A stretch of 29,176 nucleotides of DNA from a virus. This document shows, in pieces, positions 22,436-28,759 of the stretch. Below the pieces are notes generated by a model, which did not search any database, was not told the DNA's origin, and saw only the letters and a list, made by a program, of their open reading frames with translations. Position 1 is the first letter of the stretch. Every line of letters begins with the position of its first letter. The stretch is taken from the IMG/VR virus record IMGVR_UViG_3300037155_000011, positions 1-29,176 of that record. One strand, 5' to 3'. The translations under genes were made by a program, and so were the position numbers.

Positions 22436-24912
22436 AGCGCCTTATCCAACTCGCCACAAGATACCCAGCGCTCGTGTCTTCAAAAACTATCAAGCAGGGA
22501 ATAAGGGCGCTGGGTGCCCTGCTGTTCGCGCTCGGCATGTGTGCGGGCGCGGCCTCAGCGACTACGTTTTACGTCCAGCCCCTCGGAGGCCCGCGCTACG
22601 ATGTCACCTACAATCCTACTGGCGACTCGTGCAGTGGACAGTCGAACGGAAACATGGTGGTGAGCGGTGGCCCAAATCAGTCGTGCGCGTTTAGCGATCC
22701 TCGCTATGTCTGGGCCAACGGCAGCGCAGCGGGCTTGATGGCGATGTCGGGCGGCGACACGCTGATACTTTCCGCCACGTACCCCGCAGGGCAGACGGCG
22801 TGGCGCTTCTCCGGACGCGCTGGTCCGGGAGCGCCCGATCTCTTCAATAACTACCAAGGCGTGAGCGGCGGTGATCCGTACACCGACTACAACATAAACT
22901 TTCCGGCTGGCAGTTCCGGCGCTCACACCCGCATCCTTGGAGCAAACTACGCAAGCTGCGGGGCGGGGCAGAAGACCAACATCTTCGGCGGCTTTGCGGC
23001 ACTGGCCGTCATCAATCTTCAACAAACCAGCTATGTAGATGTTCAATGCCTGGACATCACCGATCACAACAGTTGCATCAAGCACGGCACCGCGGGCCTG
23101 CCTTCCGTGTGTCAGAATGTTGTGCCTTACTCTGATTATGCCAATTCCGGAATTATGACTGTGACCAATGTAGGGTCGGCCGGATCGCAGTTGCCAAGCA
23201 ATATCATTTTGCAAGACCTCGACATCCACGGATTTCCCGACTCAGGTATATCGGGAGCAATCGGAGGCGCGTTTGCCTTGACTCGCGTAACTTCTAACCG
23301 CAATGGCTTCGCGGGGTGGAACTTTGATTTTGGTTCGGCGGGTAACGGCTTCCCAAACAATCCAGCAGCCACAATCAACGCGCAGTACGTGACGATGGAT
23401 TGGAACGGCTGCAACGAGGAGTATCCGATTGTTGATCCAATCCCGGTCACGTACTGCTATTCGATCATCAATCAGGGCTTTGGCGACGCGTGGAGCGGGC
23501 AGGACTCCGATCTTGCATCTATGACCTGTAATCACTGCGAGATGGCTTACAACGTAAAGGATGCGTTTTTTGGCCCCCACACGGCTATAGCCAGCGTCAC
23601 TATTACCAACTCGGCTGCGTTCAACAATGGCGGACAAACATGGAAAGCGAACATGGGCTACTCCGGCAGTTGGCTGATGCAGAATACATTGACGAATGAC
23701 AACTGTAGACGTTTAGCCCAGCCAGTGACGGGTGCCCCCTCGACCTTCAACACGCAGATAAACGGCGCTGACTACTGTCGCGCGGACGGGGCAGCACTCG
23801 CCGTTGTGTGGCCTGCGACCGGCTCTTTTGAAATTGACGACAGCACTTTTGTTGCAGCCTCGTCCAACGTATCCATTGACTTCACTTGCTGGAATACCTT
23901 CGCCACTGTCTCGGTTGGTTCTGGGGGAACGGGCTACACGAACGGAGACCTTCTTTATCCTGGAGGGACGCAGGCGGTAGTTCAAGTCACCTCCACTAGT
24001 TCGGGAGTGATTACCGGAGTCAGTCTCATATCGGGGGGACAGGTAACGAATGCTTCCGTCCCATTCACTGAGACCTATGTTTTCGGGGGAACCGGAACTG
24101 GCGCGCAGATCACGGTCAACACCGTCACCCCAAACAGTTGTGGTGGCGGGCCTCGCGTCATGCGCAACAACAATTTCATCGGCTACACAAACACCGATAA
24201 CCCCTCATGGAATAGTTCACAGATTGTTCTGTTTTGCTATTCAGGATGCAATGGCAACCCTGGAACCACGGACGATACAATGTGGACGCTCCGCAGCAAT
24301 AACAACTTCTACGGCTATGCCTCGGGGGGAGTTCACGGAGCCTGTACCTACGCGGGGGAGGTGTGCGCCACTCCGCTGATGACGGTTCAGCCTTCCCAAA
24401 CGTGGACCAATGAGACGCAACTGGACCCGTTTACACCGTCGTTGGCATCCACAAGCAACGCCTTCTATCCCACGTCTAGCAGTCCGCTACGGGGGGCAGG
24501 CGTCACCATCGCTGGCATCACGACGGACTACTACGGAGTAAGCCGGACAAGCCCTCCAGACATCGGTGGGGTACAGTACTCCAGCAGCACTCCAGGTGCC
24601 TACGATCCGACCTTCAGCCCAGTCGCAGGAACCTACGTGGGCACCCAGAATGTCACGCTCTCGACCGCAACCAGTGGATGCAGCGGCTACATGGTATGGA
24701 ACACGACCAACGCGCAGAGCGCTGGCAATCTGACGGGCACCAGCAGCACGAATCCACTCAGCGTGGCATCGTCTGAGACGGTGTATGCCCAAGTGCAGAG
24801 TTGCCCCGGCTACCTCAACAGCGGCGTCGGATCGGCGGCTTACACTATCACGGCGCCAAGCGGAGGAACAAAGATCAGCGGTGCGGTGATAGTGGGCGGA
24901 AAGGTACAATAA
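22432..24912 (+). CDS. Exported beta-helix protein with chitobiase C-terminal-like domain, 826 aa
   Basis: GTG 22432 overlaps the preceding stop. The N-terminal region is unusually long (about 43 residues): a basic, amphipathic stretch (KRLIQLATRYPALVSSKTIK) before the hydrophobic core ALGALLFALGMCAGAASA, cleaved before TTFYVQ. Residues 44-700 form a right-handed beta-helix with ladder segments (IILQDLDIHGFPDSGIS, VTITNSAAFNNGGQTWK) that ends in DYYGVSRTSPPDIGGVQYSS, the usual cap of such secreted proteins. Residues about 723-810 (TFSPVAGTYVGTQNVTLSTA ... VYAQVQSCPGYLNSG) match the CHB_HEX_C_1-type chitobiase C-terminal domain. There are about 20 cysteines, many in close pairs. This is probably a cell-surface or tail polysaccharide-binding protein; a lyase activity is possible but no active site is assigned. 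Confidence 0.72.
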   Translation: MKRLIQLATRYPALVSSKTIKQGIRALGALLFALGMCAGAASATTFYVQPLGGPRYDVTYNPTGDSCSGQSNGNMVVSGGPNQSCAFSDPRYVWANGSAAGLMAMSGGDTLILSATYPAGQTAWRFSGRAGPGAPDLFNNYQGVSGGDPYTDYNINFPAGSSGAHTRILGANYASCGAGQKTNIFGGFAALAVINLQQTSYVDVQCLDITDHNSCIKHGTAGLPSVCQNVVPYSDYANSGIMTVTNVGSAGSQLPSNIILQDLDIHGFPDSGISGAIGGAFALTRVTSNRNGFAGWNFDFGSAGNGFPNNPAATINAQYVTMDWNGCNEEYPIVDPIPVTYCYSIINQGFGDAWSGQDSDLASMTCNHCEMAYNVKDAFFGPHTAIASVTITNSAAFNNGGQTWKANMGYSGSWLMQNTLTNDNCRRLAQPVTGAPSTFNTQINGADYCRADGAALAVVWPATGSFEIDDSTFVAASSNVSIDFTCWNTFATVSVGSGGTGYTNGDLLYPGGTQAVVQVTSTSSGVITGVSLISGGQVTNASVPFTETYVFGGTGTGAQITVNTVTPNSCGGGPRVMRNNNFIGYTNTDNPSWNSSQIVLFCYSGCNGNPGTTDDTMWTLRSNNNFYGYASGGVHGACTYAGEVCATPLMTVQPSQTWTNETQLDPFTPSLASTSNAFYPTSSSPLRGAGVTIAGITTDYYGVSRTSPPDIGGVQYSSSTPGAYDPTFSPVAGTYVGTQNVTLSTATSGCSGYMVWNTTNAQSAGNLTGTSSTNPLSVASSETVYAQVQSCPGYLNSGVGSAAYTITAPSGGTKISGAVIVGGKVQ

Positions 24913-24997
24913 GTGAGTCGTTTGCAGCAAAGCCCTAGTGCAGTAATAGCGAGCCGGAGACGGTGGGCGCAGTCAAGTGGGCCGAGGGATCAACTAA

Positions 24998-25690
24998 ATG
25001 AGCGTCGACACTACTACGCACGAGAGCAGTTCGCGCACTGACCCGACCAAGCTGACAACCGACCAGCTAAATAGGGAAATCGAAACACTCAAGGCACTGC
25101 TTACCGTAAATATAGACAATCTCCATGAGGATATAGTTGCGCTGTTCAACCAGCAGAAAGCCGTGCCGGATCGGATAGTTCAAGAGGTAAACCATCTTAG
25201 AGAGTTAACGGAAGCTCGTTTGGCAGAAGCGGCGGTCGCAACTAAGCTATTGCAGGCCAGTACAGATAGAACACCAGCACAGGTGGATGAAAAGATCAAG
25301 GCGTTGGCAGACGTACACAACGAAAAGTTTTCCTCTATCCAAAATCAATTCAGAGAGCGCGATGTGCGCGCAGACCAAACATCTAAACAAGATAAGGTCG
25401 CTATCGACGCTGCACTGCAAGCACAGAAGGAAGCCGTGGGTGAGCAGAACAAATCATCGGCGCTGGCTATTGCGAAGAGTGAGGCGTCGACTGACAAGCG
25501 AATCGACCAGCTAGGCGGGTTGATACTCAGTACCGCGAAGAATGTGGACGATAAGTTCTCCGACATGAAGGACCGAGTAGCCTTGATTGAGGGCCGGGGA
25601 ACGGGAGCAAAGGATAGCTGGGGCTACCTTGTCGGATTTGTGGGGATAATTGCCGCCCTTGTTGCTGTATTCATGGCGATGCACAGATGA
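24998..25690 (+). CDS. Coiled-coil protein with C-terminal membrane anchor, 230 aa
   Basis: Residues 18-195 are almost entirely predicted helix and rich in Ala, Glu, Lys, Gln. The segment RTPAQVDEKIKALADVHNEKF followed by IQNQFRERDVRADQ is a strongly conserved motif in phage proteins of unknown function, often beside lysis genes. The C-terminus is a single hydrophobic span (GYLVGFVGIIAALVAVFMAMH, about 209-229), so the protein is tail-anchored with a long soluble N-terminal domain. GAGGGA at about 24984-24989 precedes ATG 24998. It overlaps the endolysin gene by ATGA. A spanin- or holin-like part in lysis is a reasonable inference from position. The preceding 85 bases hold no gene that I can see. 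Confidence 0.7.
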   Translation: MSVDTTTHESSSRTDPTKLTTDQLNREIETLKALLTVNIDNLHEDIVALFNQQKAVPDRIVQEVNHLRELTEARLAEAAVATKLLQASTDRTPAQVDEKIKALADVHNEKFSSIQNQFRERDVRADQTSKQDKVAIDAALQAQKEAVGEQNKSSALAIAKSEASTDKRIDQLGGLILSTAKNVDDKFSDMKDRVALIEGRGTGAKDSWGYLVGFVGIIAALVAVFMAMHR

Positions 25691-26148
25691 ACGACGCCAT
25701 CTCCAATCAGCGTCTCGCCCTCTGTATGCCTGCCTTAGTTGCGAAGGTCAATGCAGCGGCCAACCTGCTCGCTATGAATAGAGTCTATTGTCGGGTTGAC
25801 GATGCCCTGCGGACATATGCCGAGCAAGATGCTGAATTCGCTAAAGGCCCCGCATTCACCCGCGCGCGCGGAGGTTATTCCGCTCACAACTTCGGCATGG
25901 CCGTCGACTGCGTTCCCTTCCTGATTGGGACAACTGGGGCACTCGACTGGAACCCCAAGAGTGACAAGTTTCAGATGATGGTTGCGGCCATGAAAAAGAG
26001 CGGATTAGAGTGGGGCGGAGACTGGGTTCATATGCACGGAGATTTTGACCACTTCTATATCGGCCCTGCCACCCCGACAGACGCCGACCGGCAGGCGTTT
26101 GCAAAGGGCGGATTACCCGCAGTTTGGCAGTTGTACCCACAAGAATAG
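25687..26148 (+). CDS. Endolysin, peptidase M15 type
   Basis: A 153-aa enzyme predicted to cut the peptide stems of peptidoglycan at the end of infection. The metal site of the M15 (VanY/L-alanyl-D-glutamate peptidase) family is visible: SAHNFGMAVDC gives H67 and D74 (S-x-H-x-x-G-x-A-x-D), and DFDHFYIG gives the third ligand H122, with W113 before it. Around residues 85-100 (LDWNPKSDKFQMMVAAMKKSGL) is the usual helix preceding the second site. The protein lacks a signal peptide and membrane segment, so it should need a holin to reach the wall. Length and motifs fit phage endolysins of this class. It is coupled to the coiled-coil membrane protein. Confidence 0.88.
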   Translation: MNDAISNQRLALCMPALVAKVNAAANLLAMNRVYCRVDDALRTYAEQDAEFAKGPAFTRARGGYSAHNFGMAVDCVPFLIGTTGALDWNPKSDKFQMMVAAMKKSGLEWGGDWVHMHGDFDHFYIGPATPTDADRQAFAKGGLPAVWQLYPQE

Positions 26149-26165
26149 GCGTATGATGGCGGGAA

Positions 26166-26292
26166 CGGGAGTCGCAAGCCGGAGCCTCAGATGCAATTCG
26201 GACAGGGGGCTTAGTGGTTTGCCTAGTCGGGCCAGAGTTATTGCCGTTGAAAGCGGATATTCCAACGATAACTTAGTGGTCTGAGACTCCCG
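26166..26292 (+). ncRNA. Candidate structured RNA between endolysin and holin
   Basis: In the 162-nt gap after the endolysin, CGGGAGTC (26166-26173) pairs perfectly with GACTCCCG (26285-26292). Immediately inside, TCAGA (26187-26191) can pair with TCTGA (26280-26284), and AAGCC (26176-26180) can alternatively pair with GGCTT (26208-26212). A strong inner hairpin has AGTTAT (26236-26241) pairing with ATAACT (26268-26273) and CGTTG (26245-26249) pairing with CAACG (26263-26267), with a 3-nt bulge and 13-nt loop. CTTAGTGGT occurs twice (26210-26218 and 26272-26280). No good coding frame fills the gap. A regulatory or packaging-related RNA is inferred. It does not fit a tRNA. Confidence 0.45.
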
Positions 26293-26310
26293 GTAAATTT
26301 GAGGGTTCGC

Positions 26311-26616
26311 ATGGACACGATCAAGGCATGGCTGAAAGCGCACTCGTTTAGCTCCAAATCGGTTGTAACGGCGTGGCTGGCGGTAGTGTTTCTCTACGGC
26401 AACAACTCGGCTTTCCACGATTATGTGATGCACGCCTATACCTCCATCCCCCATGGGCTCCACTCCTTCGTGGTCGGAATCGTCATACCTGTCGCCATCT
26501 TCTGGCGCACGACGCACAGCACGAAGGTATCGGCCGAGATCGAGGATGGAGTTCCGGGAGTGGTCAAAGCCTCGGCATCTGCGTCCACCACTGACCTAAC
26601 CGCACCCCCGAAATAA
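26311..26616 (+). CDS. Holin-like membrane protein, 101 aa
   Basis: GAGGG at 26301-26305 precedes ATG 26311, which I prefer to an in-frame TTG 12 nt earlier. The product has two hydrophobic spans, about residues 16-32 (SVVTAWLAVVFLYG) and 51-68 (LHSFVVGIVIPVAIFW), joined by a short polar loop with His and Tyr, and then a hydrophilic Ala/Ser/Thr-rich C-terminal tail. This is the shape of a class II-like holin, and it sits just after the endolysin. Holins have little sequence conservation, so the call is by topology and neighbourhood. It could also be another small membrane protein. The structured region lies directly upstream and could control its translation. Confidence 0.6.
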   Translation: MDTIKAWLKAHSFSSKSVVTAWLAVVFLYGNNSAFHDYVMHAYTSIPHGLHSFVVGIVIPVAIFWRTTHSTKVSAEIEDGVPGVVKASASASTTDLTAPPK

Positions 26617-26628
26617 AAGGAGACCCAA

Positions 26629-26862
26629 ATGGAACATCCAATGCCCTCCAACGACCCTCAGATTGAAGCGTGGTTCACTTACCATTCTCCCAACGAAGAT
26701 CAACAGAAACGCTATGTGGAGCTTCGTGCAGCCGCGAAGAATCTAGCCTACTCAATCAAATCTTGCACGAAGCCGAGTGCTGATCAGTCAGCGGCTTATC
26801 GTCTATTGCGCGAGTGCGTGATGACCGCCAACGCATCAATCGCTCTAGAATCGAAGGAGTAG
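26629..26862 (+). CDS. Acb2/Tad1-hairpin-like protein, predicted cyclic-nucleotide sponge
   Basis: A 77-aa protein with AAAGGAG at 26616-26622, 6 nt before ATG. Residues 10-73 show the consensus I associate with the Acb2/Tad1 hairpin family: WFTYHSP (15-21), Q-x-x-x-Y (Y29), LRAAAKNLA (32-40, with K37), then a P-S-A-D turn at 49-52, and LLRECVMTANASIAL (59-73), i.e. two helices forming a hairpin. Acb2 of Pseudomonas phages and Vs.4 of T4 bind cyclic di- and trinucleotides and so block CBASS, while related proteins counter Thoeris by trapping ADP-ribose signals. Here it is placed with the lysis genes and probably expressed late, which is odd for an anti-defence protein. Family placement is from memory of the pattern. 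Confidence 0.72.
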   Translation: MEHPMPSNDPQIEAWFTYHSPNEDQQKRYVELRAAAKNLAYSIKSCTKPSADQSAAYRLLRECVMTANASIALESKE

Positions 26863-26865
26863 CCC

Positions 26866-27288
26866 ATGAAACGACTTGCACTCTGCCTGATTCTTCTCCT
26901 GCCGCTGGGATGCAGGACAGCGACAGCCCCAGCACCGCCCCTGGCACCGGGGCTCCAGGGCTACATTAGTCCAGCCGATCAGCAGATGGCTCAGATTCTC
27001 TCCGGAGCACGGACGTTTTACAACACAGTCCAGTGCGAGACGCAGACGCTGAATTGGTCGCAGGTAGCGCAAAAATGCGTGGCCGATTCGAAGATTATGC
27101 AGCCGATGATCCTCAGCACCACCGAGAAGACAGCGTTCCGCGATTTTATGGCGAGTCTGAATGCAGCCGAGACATTGCATCTGGCGTACCATAACGGGAC
27201 AGGGACGACCCAGGCCGCCGCCCAGAACGCAGTGAATACAGTTCAAGTCAAACAAGCAGCCCTCCCAGCATTGGCGGTGATAAAGTGA
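26866..27288 (+). CDS. Lipoprotein of unknown function, 140 aa
   Basis: AAGGAG at 26854-26859 is 6 nt from ATG 26866. The N-terminus MKRLALCLILLLPLGC is a lipoprotein signal with lipobox L-P-L-G-C, so C16 should be lipidated and the rest periplasmic. A Pro-rich linker follows (APAPPLAPG), then a mostly helical domain (residues 35-140) with two cysteines (VQCETQTLNW ... KCVADSK) that may pair. Position after the holin candidate makes an outer-membrane spanin subunit possible, but the domain is longer than typical and no matching inner spanin is clear. A superinfection-exclusion lipoprotein is the other possibility. Confidence 0.65.
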   Translation: MKRLALCLILLLPLGCRTATAPAPPLAPGLQGYISPADQQMAQILSGARTFYNTVQCETQTLNWSQVAQKCVADSKIMQPMILSTTEKTAFRDFMASLNAAETLHLAYHNGTGTTQAAAQNAVNTVQVKQAALPALAVIK

Positions 27289-27668
27289 CAAGCCCTATAG
27301 TCCCAACCTCTACCTTCGATTGGAAGTCTCTGCTCGGCCCTGTCGAGTTAGCTGCCAACATTGCGACTGGAATCCTCATCCCCGGCGGCGCGGCCTTTAC
27401 CCCACTCCTTGTCGGACTCGAAACCGCTATCAACCCCCTGCTTATGGCGATTGGGACTAAGCCATCGGCGAGCACTGAAGCCATGACTGCCTACGGAACC
27501 ATCATCGGCATCCTGACCACAATCAAGCAAATGCCCAGCATGCCTGCCGCAACGCTTACCAAGGTTGACGATTACGTTATCGCAGCGCAGAACGGAACAG
27601 CATCCTATCTGCAAGCGAGTCTGGGATTCGATCCAGCCAACGAAGCACAAGTCACGGCGATACTCTGA
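27285..27668 (+). CDS. Hypothetical protein, 127 aa
   Basis: GTG 27285 overlaps the lipoprotein stop by 4 nt. I do not recognise the family. Residues 14-60 (WKSLLGPVELAANIATGIL ... FTPLLVGLETAINPLLMAIG) are moderately hydrophobic and probably amphipathic helices rather than true membrane spans. The rest is helical (GIILTTIKQM type segment, KVDDYVIAAQNGTASYLQAS). There are no cysteines or metal motifs. The ending in ATCT-type spacing overlaps the start of the next small gene by one base. Function unknown; the coupling to the lipoprotein suggests joint expression, possibly at the membrane. Confidence 0.6.
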   Translation: MTSPIVPTSTFDWKSLLGPVELAANIATGILIPGGAAFTPLLVGLETAINPLLMAIGTKPSASTEAMTAYGTIIGILTTIKQMPSMPAATLTKVDDYVIAAQNGTASYLQASLGFDPANEAQVTAIL

Positions 27669-27772
27669 TGTGGAATATGTTAATTGGATTTATCCTAGGT
27701 CTATTTATGGGAGCAGGCATGGTGCTTCTATTTCTCTGGTATTTTGACCCAACGAGAGGATGCGACGGATAA
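27668..27772 (+). CDS. Single-span membrane peptide, 34 aa
   Basis: ATG 27668 shares a base with the upstream TGA, and the frame ends in TAA at 27770-27772. The product is nearly all membrane segment (MWNMLIGFILGLFMGAGMVL then LFLWYF) followed by a short polar tail DPTRGCDG. The size and topology fit a small holin, antiholin or other lysis accessory, but no family is recognised. The frame is short, but it fills the otherwise empty space exactly between two genes and is tightly coupled, which supports it. Confidence 0.5.
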   Translation: MWNMLIGFILGLFMGAGMVLLFLWYFDPTRGCDG

Positions 27773-27773
27773 C

Positions 27774-28022
27774 ATGGACTCTAGGACGCTCCAGGTGACG
27801 CCGCAACAGTTAGATGGGCTGGTAGCCTTGCTGAAGGCCCACGGACTCGTCCTAGACCCGGAAGCGGCCGCTGGTGAGGTCAAGACGGGGGGCTGGGATG
27901 TAAGCTGGACTCAAGTTCCCGGCCAAGTTACCAGCGAAATCACCATCAACCTCGTCAAACACCCCTGGCTAGAGGCGGGTGCGTTCTGGGCCAAGATTGA
28001 GAACGTGCTGAAACCGTCCTAG
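27774..28022 (+). CDS. Hypothetical protein, 82 aa
   Basis: I use ATG 27774 (MDSRTLQVTPQQL), 2 nt after the preceding stop; an in-frame TTG at 27744 would lie inside the 34-aa gene. The protein has a helix (QQLDGLVALLKAHGLVLDP), then strands GWDVSWTQV and SEITINLV, then a helix FWAKIENVL, a compact alpha-beta-beta-alpha layout with three Trp. No known family is recognised. It is the last gene of the rightward operon. Its TAG (28020-28022) overlaps the convergent stop of the minus-strand zinc-binding gene in one CTAG. Confidence 0.6.
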   Translation: MDSRTLQVTPQQLDGLVALLKAHGLVLDPEAAAGEVKTGGWDVSWTQVPGQVTSEITINLVKHPWLEAGAFWAKIENVLKPS

Positions 28023-28246
28023 CCTGCTCGCCGCGATGAAAGCTCTCTATCCGCGATTTGTCGGCCACGGGCGACCTCTTCCTCTGTCAAGGGTATGTTT
28101 GAGACGCAGAGCCAATCCATTTTATTCCACCGCCGACGATGGCATTTAGCACACAAAACAGGAGCGGCATTGTTGACGCAACGATTCAGCCATATATGCC
28201 CGCAATCCCAATACTCACAGACCCACGCTTGCGCCATCATCCTCAT
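28019..28246 (-). CDS. Small zinc-ribbon-like protein, 75 aa
   Basis: A 75-aa protein on the leftward strand with cysteines at 10, 15, 23, 32 and 35 and a His at 17. The pairing C10-x4-C15 with C32-x2-C35 (CAKC), followed by HRRRWN, resembles a zinc-ribbon found in many small phage proteins (the 'C..C ... C..C..RRW' type). The C-terminal part is a short helix (LTEEEVARGRQIADRELSSR). Such proteins often occur in replication regions and might bind DNA or protein; no function is established. Its start overlaps the upstream gene by ATGA (28243-28246) and its stop overlaps the convergent late-operon stop. Confidence 0.65.
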   Translation of the reverse strand: MRMMAQAWVCEYWDCGHIWLNRCVNNAAPVLCAKCHRRRWNKMDWLCVSNIPLTEEEVARGRQIADRELSSRRAG

Positions 28247-28728
28247 TGCTTGCCTTCCTTCTCCGCTGCCTCGTATGTAGCGAGTTTGTTCTCAGCCTCT
28301 TTACGAAATCGTGCCATAGTCTGTCCGAACTGAATAGCGCGATCACGCTCCCCACGCCACTTGTTCATTTGCTTTATAGCTGCGTCCCGTTCTGCGAGGG
28401 CGGCGGATAGCTGGAATTCGCGGTCAGCGAGGTACATCCTGATGCGGACATCTGGATCAAGACCTTCACTTCCCAAATCATCAGTCAGTTCGTGGCAACG
28501 CTTACTTAGCGGCGGCAGCTTCGCTTCCCCGGATGGCAACGAGACGGGCTGAGTCCCATTGCACACAATACATACAGTTGCTCCTACTCCGTGGGGACAA
28601 GTCAAGCCGCTTGCGGTAGCTTCGGGATGCCGTATCTGGTGCAAACCTTCCTGTAACTCTGCGTCTGTCTCATCTCCCGGCCAGGTGCCGAAGAAATTAC
28701 CAACTCCTCCGCTCGTCAGTTTGCTCAT
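28243..28728 (-). CDS. Hypothetical protein with Cys/His cluster and coiled coil, 161 aa
   Basis: The start is at 28728, where GGAGGAG (about 28734-28740) precedes ATG on the minus strand. A longer in-frame start at 28848 is rejected because it runs into the resolvase gene. Residues 44-58 (CPHGVGATVCIVCNG) give a C-x-H ... C-x-x-C cluster that could bind zinc. Residues 95-161 are charged helices (YLADREFQLSAALAERDAAI ... RAIQFGQTMARFRKEAENKL) consistent with a coiled coil. No family is recognised. It is co-oriented with the resolvase and zinc-ribbon genes, so it probably belongs to the early or middle operon. Confidence 0.6.
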   Translation of the reverse strand: MSKLTSGGVGNFFGTWPGDETDAELQEGLHQIRHPEATASGLTCPHGVGATVCIVCNGTQPVSLPSGEAKLPPLSKRCHELTDDLGSEGLDPDVRIRMYLADREFQLSAALAERDAAIKQMNKWRGERDRAIQFGQTMARFRKEAENKLATYEAAEKEGKQ

Positions 28729-28759
28729 TTCACTCCTCCATAACCTGCTGCGGGGTAGA

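Noticed and set aside
22555-23229. A 224-aa minus-strand frame opposite the 826-aa exported protein
   Set aside because: Shadow frame without ribosome site or family features; the plus-strand protein has clear domains.
24913-24997. Possible promoter (TTGCAG, 16 nt, TAATAG) before the coiled-coil gene
   Set aside because: The second hexamer is a poor match to a -10 box and nothing else supports a promoter.
26045-26284. A 79-aa frame across the end of the endolysin and the gap
   Set aside because: It overlaps most of the endolysin end in another frame, has an unnatural Arg/Ser-rich composition, and covers the paired RNA stems.
26201-26310. Possible tRNA, because CTTAGTGGT resembles a D-arm and GGTTCGC a T-loop
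   Set aside because: No seven-pair acceptor stem, anticodon stem or T-stem can be paired in the right order around these motifs.
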